Part shown: in pieces, positions 55,698 to 64,000 of the stretch
Position numbering within the stretch: the stretch's first letter is position 1
How the letters are laid out: each line of letters starts with the position of its first letter
Assembly: GCA_950295325.1 (NCBI GenBank)
Contig: OX485804.1
Coordinates: 13,888,001 to 13,952,000, forward strand
Length of the DNA: 64,000 nt
DNA from: Polytrichum commune
Taxonomy: Eukaryota; Streptophyta; Polytrichopsida; Polytrichales; Polytrichaceae
Reading direction: 5' to 3'
Translations under genes and position numbers: made by a program
The notes under the pieces: generated by a model
The model's input: the letters and a program-made list of their open reading frames with translations, nothing else
Databases searched by the model: none
What the model was told of the DNA's origin: nothing

Positions 55698-56222
55698 TTG
55701 GATGAACAAGAGGTACGTTCGTATACGATAATTCCTTGTCTCCTAAACCCACCCTTATCCATAAGAGAAAACCCTTGAAATAGTATGCAACCTAGAGCTT
55801 ACGATATCTAGTTGCTTTGACATGGAAGTTAGTTCTAAAGACCCCGAACTAGTCTATTCGAAGTCATTTGAGACGAACCGGCAACAAACGTATAGGAAGC
55901 TCGAGGTTTCTAATTATTGGATGAACGGGAAAGGTACGCTCATATACAATAATTCCACGTCTCCTAAACCCGCCCTTATGCACATGATAAAAGTATGCGT
56001 GCAGTCCAAAAGTTATTACTCGTAGTCGATTTGACACATGCATTAATTTTAAACACCCCAAATTAGTCTACTCAAGGCCATTTGAGATGAAGTGGCAACA
56101 ACCCTATAGGGAGCTCAAGGATTTTAATATGGGAAGAACGAGAAGGGTAAGCTTGTACACGAGAGATAATCAATCCCCGCTCTCCTTAATCGTGTGTTAT
56201 ATCATCCTTAAGATAAACCATA
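55698..56222. repeat. Degenerate tandem array, period about 215 bp
   Basis: Units start near 55698, 55917 and 56127 with 'gatgaac(a/g)agaggtacg' variants. Each carries 'acgataattcc', 'ctcctaaaccc(a/g)cccttatg' and 'tagtctactcaaggccatttgagatga' variants; the last unit is partial. Upstream text near 55535-55600 shows a further decayed unit. Old and non-coding. Confidence 0.65.
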
Positions 56223-56640
56223 GGGACACAAAGTCCACTTAGGAGGGAGGGAGGGAGGGAGCTCAGGGAGGGAGTAAGTGGGAAAGTGTATGTATGAAGT
56301 TATTGAGGGGGTTGTCGAAAGTCGACTCACAGGAAATGTGCAATTGTCGTGCTGGCCCTACGAAAGCAAGCGAGGTGTGGCCATGGCGGAGGGTGTGGGA
56401 CGAAGAAGAACAAGCGACGAAGCAGCTGCTCCTGCTCCTCAACGACACCACCACCACAGGGAGTCCGCCAGGAATTATTTGCTTCTTCTTCGTCCTCCTC
56501 TGCCTTCCTTCGCCCCCTTCTCCTTCCTCGCACCCCTCCCTCCTCGTCGCATCCGCGAATAAGATGCGCCCCAACACCTCGCTGCGGCTTCGCAAATGGC
56601 TGCACCTGTAGTGGCGGTAGCGGCGTCGGCCTCTCTTCCT

Positions 56641-56643
<3 letters not shown>

Positions 56644-56672
<29 letters not shown>

Positions 56673-56696
56673 TCGTCGTCGTCGTCATCATCATCA
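56644..56696. repeat. Triplet microsatellite (CAG)n(TCG)n(TCA)n
   Basis: About nine CAG units run directly into TCG and TCA units. It would encode homopolymers in any frame. Confidence 0.9.
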
Positions 56697-56920
56697 GGAG
56701 CTCCTCCTGCGACTGCGTTTCTTATGGCCTTCACGCGGGGACCAATAGCCCCCGGGGTGGGCCAGGCCCTTCTTGGCATTCAAACCTCGGGGCTGGGGTT
56801 GGGGTTGGGGTTAGCATTGGGATTAGGATTAGGATGCGAGAGAGCGGCCGTGGCTTGGCTGCTGGGTAGCGGGAAAGTAACGGCGATGGGAATTTGCTAA
56901 GAGCTTCCGGAGGGAGTCAG

Positions 56921-56969
56921 GGTTTGGTTTGGTTTGGTATGGTATGGTATGGTATGGTATGGTTTGGTT
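56921..56969. repeat. Pentamer microsatellite TGGTT/TGGTA
   Basis: Consecutive TTTGG and TATGG pentamers in the inferred EXO70 upstream region. Confidence 0.85.
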
Positions 56970-57246
56970 GCGAGTATGATTGAGGTTCTGTGGAAGGGGG
57001 GGAGTTATGGCACTCTTCTTCTTCGATCTTGAACGGGCGACGCAGGAGGCGTGTTACAATCGGTCAGGTGGAATTGAGGTGACTTTGTGCGTTTCTTTGG
57101 ATCTGTGAGCAGTTTGTTGGCGGTGTGTGGAAGCAGAATTTCGGGCTCGCGGTTGCGGGAAAACCTCAAGGCTTGGGGGTGTGAGAGAGAGAGAGAGAAA
57201 GAGAGAGAAAAAGAGCAGTTAGGGAGGTTGAAAGGAAGGCGCAACG

Positions 57247-59855
57247 ATGGCAGGACCCGATGGGGAGGCACGGGTGTTATTAACAGCGCAGCATATAGTG
57301 AAAGCCCTAGGCACAACAGACACGATGACGGACGACATGATCCAGATCCTCTCTAATTTCGATCACCGATTCTCCAGCATGAATGAGAAAAAGATAGAGT
57401 TAAAATTGGACGACAAGGAAGCGGAAATTGAAGACGACTACCATCAGCACTCTCGAAACTCTCGAGCTAGCAACGCGCGAAATCCTAGCCATGCGAGAGC
57501 GAACAATTCCACTCTGGATAGAGCGGAGAACGTTGTGGTGCAATGGGATGCGGGGTACTCAGAGCAAGCGAGACAGAAATGGCTATTTGAGAACGGAGAG
57601 GAGTCTCTGACGTATTTGAACGCCGTAGATGATGTTCTTAACCAATTAGAGTCAATGAAATCCCATAACAAAGATCCAGGGACGCTCGAGAGGGCTCAAA
57701 ACCTACTCCAGCTGGCGATGACGAGACTTGTAGAAGAGTTAAGACATTTGTTAGAGACGTGCGGTAAGTCAGTAGACCCTGACTGGCTTTTAGACTCGTG
57801 GGCCGCAGGATACTTTAGAACTCCTTTGCCTAACGTCGTTGATCCAGAGTCCGAAGGCTCCGAGGACGATGAGGACGACGACGAGGATGACGTTCCTGTC
57901 GCGCAGCCTGTTGGAGCAGTCCAAACGATGGTCGATTTGGTTCCCCCTGATGTGGCACAAGATATGAGTGATATTGTGTCAAGGCTTATCTTAGGAGGCA
58001 TGAAGAGGGAGGCCAGCCAAGCGTATGTTAGCTCACGGAAGAATATGTTGGAAGAAAGTCTATACGAGTTGGGAGTGGAGAAGTTGACTATCGATGAGGT
58101 GCAGAAAATGCAATGGGAGGTTCAGGAAGACAAAATCAAGAACTGGAATCAAGCCATTAAAGTGGGTGTCAAGGTGTTGTTTGCCAGTGAAAAGCAGCTG
58201 TGTGATAAGGTGAATGTCAGTTTTCCATTTCTTGTCTTTAGCCGCGTCGTCGACATAGTCATTGTTTATTTATTGAAGTTGGGTCCTCGGAAACCTGTTT
58301 TGGAAACGATGCAGGTATGTAAGTAGGCGGGGTTTATTATAGTCTTTCAGACTCTATGCACATACTTGAAGCTGCAAGACATGACTTGCAAATATGTGCA
58401 TTTGAGAAGTTTTCAGTGCGATTTCAAAATTTGCTGTAAACTAATGTTGTCTACAAATGGCCGTCATGGTCCTGTTTGCTTCACCTGGTTTTGAATATTT
58501 CGATTTCTTTAGACTACGTTTTGAAATTTTTTGTCGAGCTCCTTGTTTTGTATTTTGGTTGGAGGTAAGTAACAGCTACTGGAACATGTATACTAACTAC
58601 ATCCACCTTACCGAAGCGCTTTACCCTTTTGTATCTTCTAGTTTGCATCAATCGTTGTAATTTATGTCCCGAAGGTCTGCAATAGTTCGGTCCTAAACGG
58701 TCTGCTTTCACAGTGTGATAGTTGAGGAATTGATTTGTCAAAAACTGAGCTTTGGTGGCTGCATTTTTCTAGGTATTTCTACAACCTCATACAGACACAT
58801 GCTTCAACGACATTGCCAAGGGAGCTATGATGCAGCTGCTCAGCTTTGGGGAAGCTGTAGCTATCAGTCGCAGGTCTCCAGAAAAGCTCTTCAAAGTTCT
58901 TGACATGTATGAAACGCTAAGAGACCTACTCCCAGATTTGGATGCAATCTTCTCTGGACCTCCTGGTGCAAGTGTGAGGTCAGAAGCGAAAGGTATCCTG
59001 ATGCGCTTAGGAGAAGCAGCAAGGGGAACCTTTGGTGAGTTTGAGAATGCTATTCAAAGAGACGCCTCTAAAACCCCGGTTCCTGGAGGAGCAGTGCACC
59101 CACTTAACCGGTATGTGATGAATTACATCAATCTGCTGTGCGACTATACAGATACTTTGAAGCAGCTGTTTGGTGAGAAAAAGAAGGGGGTCCAGGAGTT
59201 GTTAGGAAGTGACGCTGCACTGCCGGTTTATGCAGACGATGAGAGAGGGGACAAAGAAGGCCTCTTGCCATTGGCTGTGCAGATAAAGTGGCTTATGCAT
59301 GTACTTCAGAACAATCTGGAGGGAAAGTCAAAGATATACAAAGACCCTGCATTGACTAACTTGTTTCTAATGAACAATGTTCATTATATGGTCCAAAAGG
59401 TAAAGAGCTCAGAAGTCAGGGCGCTCATTGGGGATGACTGGGTGAGAAAGCACACTAGTATGGTGCGACAGTACGCAACGAGCTATCAGAGGGCTGCATG
59501 GAGTAAAGTTGTATCATTTTTGAAAGATGAAGGAATTCAGAGTGCAGGAATGTCAAGTGGAGTTTCGCGAGTGACTCTAAAGGAAAGGTTCAAGAACTTC
59601 AATGCGGCTTTTGATGAAGCTCACAAATCACAGTCGCTATGGGTTGTCTTGGATCCCCAGCTTCGCGACGAATTGCGCATTTCCATTGCTGACAAGTTGC
59701 TCCCAGCGTACCGTGCCTTTGTGGGGCGATATGGGCATGTTATTGACACTGGAAGGCATTCCAACAAATATATCAAGTATACAGTTGAAGACTTGGAAAT
59801 GGCTATCGATGATTTCTTTGAAGGGGCAACTGGATCGATGAGTGGAAGAAGATAA
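57247..59855 (+). CDS. EXO70: Exocyst subunit EXO70 (EXO70B-like)
   Basis: EXO70 helps the exocyst tether secretory vesicles to the plasma membrane, binding phosphoinositides through its C-terminal domain. Exons are 57247-58209 (321 codons) and 58773-59855 (360 codons plus TAA); the intron 58210-58772 is phase 0 with GTGAAT and TTTTCTAG borders. The 681-residue product is slightly long for the family. The start ATG at 57247 has A at -3 and G at +4, and the protein opens like EXO70B proteins (LLTAQHIVKALG, DDMIQILSNFDHRFSS). An acidic stretch lies near residues 205-220 (SEGSEDDEDDDEDD). Exo70-domain hallmarks are NWNQAIKVGVKVLF, LCDKVFLQP across the splice, LLSFGEAVAISRRSPEKLF, DASKTPVPGGAVHPLNRYVM, IYKDPALTNLFLMNNVHYMV, YQRAAWSKVVSFLKDEG, LKERFKNFNAAFDEAHKSQ and the C-terminal RYGHVIDTGRHSNKYIKYTV. 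No break is seen. The assignment to the EXO70.2 (B-like) lineage is from recognition, not a tree. Reading through the intron gives a false 38-residue tail. Confidence 0.95.
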
Positions 59856-60699
59856 TTATCCCAGCTACACTCCTTGCAATGATATCCTGTCATGCATGCA
59901 TGTGCATCCTGTACAGGGCTGGAATGGCCCAACTTTCAAATAGAACTTGTTCAGCACAAGGCGTTTGCCTATATAAGAACTCCCAATATGGAAAACAGTT
60001 TCTCTCTGATGTCCCAGAGAGTTTACGTCCTCTCCTCTGGATGTGAGGTACGATAATTCTGTGGATCATATTGTGATGGAGTGTGTTCTAGCTTGTGGTG
60101 GTTGTGGTATGTGCAAAATGTTCGAAATTGTGAGTATCAGAGGAGTAATGACGACTCTATAGCTGCAGTCATGAACATTTGGGCTGCGGGCATTCTGGTG
60201 TTCAGGTAAAGTTGAAGCCCTCTGCCCAGTTCCATAAATTCTGTAAAGTAAGTTTAGAAATACAATGCTCTCTTTCTACTGTTCCATTATCCTTGAAGGT
60301 GTTGCTGGGGGAAAGATTTCACAGCTTGGTTTCTGTGTCTCTAGCCGGGTCTGTCTCTGCTGTAGCAATCAGGATCTTGTGATATAGAGGCCCACCTTTT
60401 ACTTTTCAACCTACTGCTGACAACAGTAGATGGCATCGTGAGGTTAAAGTACATCTGAATTCTATACATTTGATACTAGTCTCTGCTGTTAACACTGTAC
60501 AGGACTGCATCATGAGTTTCAAACTTACAGTTTTATCCAAATGTGAAGAATTCCACTCTCTGGACTCAGTACAATCTTATCTGTGGAAGAATTTGATAGT
60601 ACTTGGGATCAATGAATATTTACCCTATATAAGTCATCACTCAATAGGGGTGATTGTTGTGAAACGAAGGTCCAGGGAAAACGACTTTATAGTGTAATA
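59856..60699. other. EXO70 3' untranslated region and downstream DNA
   Basis: The first few hundred bases are probably 3' UTR. No gene recognised in the short open frames near 60179-60697. Confidence 0.4.
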
Positions 60700-61320
60700 T
60701 GAAGAGGATACTACACTAGATATTGTATGTAGTGTCAGTTACTATTTGGAGTTACACAATACTATATTTTCTTACTGTTAACGTAATTTTTTACCAAGTG
60801 GAAATGTGATAGTTCTACAATGTCCAAAGAATCAATTTGACCTTGGCAAAACATGAGAATACAGTACGTACATTAAATCTGTTATTCAGTGTTACCAATT
60901 CTTATTGTCCAGCTCAATAATAATTGTAATCGTGATATAGTGTCACCAACACTAAATGTTAAACCAACACTTTTTTCCATTCCTTTGTAAATTTTTTTGG
61001 GGATTAAATATTTATCATGTTGCAATTACTGTCACTTACCAAGTGGTTTTTCATCCAAATTTCAATTATCCATGACAGTATTTCATTACAAGTTGTTGAC
61101 AAGAGGTGGTCGCCTTTTTGGCCAATGGTAGTACTTATCCATCATCCATGAAAGCATTTGTTCACTTGCACATTAGAAGTGTTATCCGAAAAGTTACCAT
61201 AGTGACATAAAATACCATATGACACTAAATATCATATATAGTGCACTTATAGCATTGTATATGATTCCAAATAGTAAGTGACACTAAACACAACATTTAG
61301 TGTAGACAGAAAACTTGCCA
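60700..61320. repeat. ACACTAAAT-type repeat debris
   Basis: Multiple 'agtgtcac', 'aacactaaat' and 'gacactaaa' words, with 'ccaaatagtaagtg', match the word set of the repeats at 34566-35352 and near 780. Copies are too diverged to set borders. Confidence 0.4.
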
Positions 61321-61453
61321 CATCTCTGCCAAAATATACCTGTGGTGGCAGCTGCAACTAAGGTCTATGAGAGGTTTAATGAAGAACTAAGGTCTGTAAG
61401 GTCATGTTGACATCCAAATAAGAACCTCAGTAATTAAGGTCTATAAGACCTCC

Positions 61454-61535
61454 AAATTTAATGAAGAAAACTCGAAAGATGTCAACATGTAACCTCTTAC
61501 ATGTTGACAGTTTTCAAGTTTTCTTCATTAAATTT
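61454..61535. repeat. 82-bp hairpin: 39-nt arms, 4-nt loop
   Basis: Arm 61454-61492 (starts AAATTTAATGAAGAAAACTC) pairs with 61497-61535 with three mismatches around loop CCTC. The inner part includes TGTCAACATGTAA, also found near the ACCGGTT-type elements. It would fold into a near-perfect stem if transcribed. The loop is shorter than is usual for plant microRNA precursors. Confidence 0.85.
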
Positions 61536-61640
61536 GGGTATATTCTATAGATTCCTCTAAAACGATTGGTAAATTTCTAAAAGTCTTGAACCAGTTATTT
61601 CTCAAACTCAACCGTTCAATGGTGTTCAGGGAGGTAACCT
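61497..61640 (-). repeat. ACCGGTT-rich dispersed element, copy 3 (partial)
   Basis: Same orientation as 40540-40770: 'catgttgaca', 'ggtatattctatagattcctctaaa', 'cttgaaccagtt' and 'ctcaaactcaaccgttc'. The ACCGGTT words are mostly decayed. The hairpin at 61454-61535 overlaps its edge. Confidence 0.5.
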
Positions 61641-63500
61641 GAATGATCACTTCAAAGAAATTGATAGTGTCAACACGAGTGAAGTATGACCTCTTGGAAA
61701 CAAGGGCAAGTGACAGACCAAAAAATGAAACCTTCAATAACATATTCTATAAAAAATAAAAAATAAAACAATAACTTAGATGTTTTGTTACACTGATGTG
61801 AATGGGAGCTTGTTCTTCATTGCCTTGGTTATGTTTACCAAGCTTCAAGGAAAGGATTCTTCTTTCCTTTCAAAAGGTGGGTTCCATTGAGTAACATGAT
61901 GTTTGGGGGATTATCATCCTATGTTGGGTCTAGAGGGACTTGTTTGTTATCCATTTTTTTTGTTTAGCAATAGATATGTAAGATTATTTTTTGACTGTTT
62001 GGTGTATGTGTTTCATGAGTTTTATTTTGTTTGGGGGTATGTTGAGGTGCTCTAGTGCTTGGATTGGGTGTTTGTGGATAGTGCCTCTTACCACTATTGT
62101 AATAGTGATGAAGGGGTTGACTTTCCATCATGTAGCTTTAAGCGTTTGTATGAGTGGATTGTATTGATGTAGTTTCTCTTTGGTGGCGGCAGTGGGGATT
62201 CTATCATGATAATAGTTGAGTTCTATGAGTTGGATGGTGTTTGGGCTCCTAGTGTACATAGAATGTTTAGTCTATGTAGGTGCATGGGATCATGTCTAAC
62301 ATATTCTAAATAGACACATCCAACATTTCAGCATGTCTGTAGGTTTGAAATGAAAATATAAGTTGCATGAACACATTAGTGTATGTAAACGAGGAACATG
62401 AAATTCAGATTTCTTATTTTGTATTCACTTTGGTATCTCCTGAATTAATGAAGTGTTGCTCATGGATTTTTTGAATGGTTTTCTAAAATACATGTAAATT
62501 TCAAACTTGAATATGCACATGCATATTAATTTTTTTTGGTCAATTTAATTAATTTGTCCAAATTGAGCAATGGATTTGTGTTACCAAAGAGAAAACAATT
62601 TCAATCATCACAACAAAGCTCAAAATGGGATGCCCAGGAAAGGAGGGGAGAGGGGGAAGAACTAGGTTGAAATATTGGTTGCTGCTAGCATGTTAGGAAA
62701 TCCCTACGCACCACACCTAATTGTTCGTAGAATTGAAGATAATGAGGTGAGTCTTGACTTTTAAGAGAACAAATAAAATGTGATCGATTCTAAAGCCCGG
62801 GAAGCCCAAAGGCTTATGGGACTAACAACACATCAAGATGGCAACAAAGAGACTAAGTCCCTAGAGGAATGGAGTGCAATGGCTCTCATGAGATAGAATG
62901 TACTATCAACTTGATGGTCCAATTGGAAGAAGCCGCTTTAGATTGCCTAGCATTGTATTCTAAAATTGGGAAGAAAGTATATCTCGAATAGGGTTGTAGA
63001 GGAGCCACTCTAGCACAAAACATGTTTCATTATCAACTACATTGTAAGAGCAAAAGTGGTGCATAATACATTACCTTTAGGGGTTGGGATAGTTGACCAT
63101 ATGCCAGTTTCAATGGTAAGCCTATGATTAGAGGTGCGGTAAGCATGAATGATTTGGTGTTGGGACGATGTTGACAATGCTTGCTTCATGTACGATTCAT
63201 ATTCATATTTGGAAAAAGTCCTTGAGATGAAGATAATCTAATTATTCCATCCTCCGAGAACATCAAATGTGATTTTTGCGTTGATGTGGGGATGTTGTGA
63301 GTCGTTGAATGCGATAAATCCCACAATGTCTTCCAAGTGGAGATCAACATTAGGAACACCACATTTTCGAAGGTAAGGCGGGAAGTGTCTCAACACATGT
63401 TTTCTCCATTTTGTGAGCTTAATACACTGTGAAGTTGGCCAACTCTATCCAAAAAGTTCAAGAGAGTGATCTTTTGTGATAGAAGTGTTCGGACAGTCTG
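61641..63500. other. AT-rich intergenic DNA, no gene seen
   Basis: Short open frames only; no domain or repeat pairing recognised. Confidence 0.35.
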
Positions 63501-63504
63501 TAAG

Positions 63505-63955
63505 GGGCGCTTCACACTATGGCCGAAGGTCGAGAGGCTGTCGATTTCCACCAATCATATTGCAAGAAACCAAGAGTTCAGCCTTTCGACCCTTCACACT
63601 ACAGCCAAAGGCTGTCACGATTTAAAATGATTACTTTTTGAAGAAGGCAGCGGACTCTCAAAAGAAGTTTGGGTTGGACGGGAATGGAAACCCAAACCAT
63701 GGTTGAGAGGCCGTTGGTTTTTTTCCATTAAAAAATCAATCATTGACAAGATCTTGGCCGTTAGATTGGAGGGTTTATTTTGAGCAAGGAATAAAGCAGG
63801 ATGCTCCTTTGGGATTGGACTTTGGGCTTGGCCTTTCGAGGCTTCACACTATGGCCGTCCAATACAAGAGGTTGTGGGAGAACATGCCCAAAGGTTTGGA
63901 CTTTGAGCTTGACCTTTGGAGACTTCACACTATGCCCAACCGAAGGCTCCACTTA
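63505..63955. repeat. CTTCACACTAT-type repeated motifs
   Basis: 'gcttcacactatggcc' or close variants occur near 63509, 63592, 63842 and 63928. The last two sit in a direct duplication of about 85 bp ('ttggactttg-gcttg-cctt-gag-cttcacactatg'). The motif resembles the TTCACAC core of the Tourist-like MITE ends, so this may be a cluster of broken termini. The window edge cuts the region. Confidence 0.5.
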
Positions 63956-64000
63956 CTATGTTTTATTGGCTATGTATTTTCAGCCCATTTCTTTGGACTC

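Larger units (their letters stand above)
56223..57246 (+). promoter_or_regulatory. EXO70 upstream region: GC-rich promoter and leader with simple repeats
   Basis: The composition shifts to GC-rich, with a GGGA tract (56240-56275), a CAG-then-TCG/TCA triplet run (56644-56696), GGTTGG/GGATTA words (56793-56834), a TGGTT/TGGTA pentamer run (56921-56969) and a GA tract (57183-57213) just before the start codon. GA tracts in the 5' leader are common in plants. Long open frames exist on both strands (for example 56327-56779 minus, with poly-Asp and poly-Ala), but they are driven by the triplet run and match nothing known to me. Promoter and leader function is inferred from position. Confidence 0.45.

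Noticed and set aside
56327-56779. 150-codon minus-strand frame with poly-Asp and poly-Ala, and a 183-codon plus-strand frame over the same DNA
   Set aside because: Both are produced by the CAG/TCG/TCA triplet run in GC-rich DNA; neither resembles a known protein, and the region is better explained as EXO70 promoter/leader.
58210-58326. Read-through extension of EXO70 exon 1 to a stop at 58326
   Set aside because: The GT donor at 58210 and in-frame continuation at 58773 restore the conserved Exo70 sequence; the extension has no similarity.

Overview
This window is nuclear DNA from a land plant. Three spliced protein genes are recognisable, and each resembles its land-plant relative: a retromer VPS26, a membrane-anchored GH18 'chitinase domain-containing protein 1' (CHID1) homologue, and an EXO70 exocyst subunit close to the EXO70B-type branch. 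The rest is AT-rich, repeat-dense intergenic DNA. The lineage cannot be fixed by eye. The EXO70 gene has only one intron and VPS26 has some residues unlike the usual flowering-plant protein, so I lean weakly towards a non-flowering plant such as a bryophyte.

Layout. Positions 1-12380 are gene-free repeat DNA. They hold a large inverted-repeat structure (arms about 1.2 kb, 2051-3283 and 7738-9002), a Tourist-like MITE nested in an older relative (4736-5558), a tRNA-derived SINE-like copy (6097-6332), a GC-rich island of nested palindromes (7083-7327), a broken pogo/Tigger-type transposase (9887-10910) and another MITE (11887-12377) just upstream of VPS26. VPS26 occupies 12710-17191 on the plus strand (ten coding exons, 298 codons). 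CHID1 runs on the minus strand from 24433 to 20001 (eight exons, 470 codons), with a MITE in its last intron and a decayed small gene in its first intron. A tandem-repeat block and a GA tract lie upstream of it. Positions 25.3-43.6 kb are gene-poor and contain SINE-like copies, dispersed repeats, hairpins and gene-like scraps.

Positions 43677-55190 are one Ty3/gypsy LTR retrotransposon on the minus strand. Its LTRs are 2152 bp each and differ at only two sites that I could see. It is flanked by a perfect 5-bp duplication (GCATT) and is interrupted by a single in-frame stop in reverse transcriptase. It landed in an older dispersed repeat. A degenerate tandem array (55698-56222) and a GC-rich microsatellite-laden upstream region lead into EXO70 (57247-59855, two exons, 681 codons). 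The last 4 kb is again repeats and hairpins.

The three host genes are separate loci, not an operon. VPS26 (retromer, endosomal sorting) and EXO70 (exocyst, exocytic tethering) both act in membrane traffic, but nothing in the sequence links them functionally. All splice sites were placed by eye from GT/AG signals and reading-frame continuity. Family names rest on remembered homologues, not on a search.
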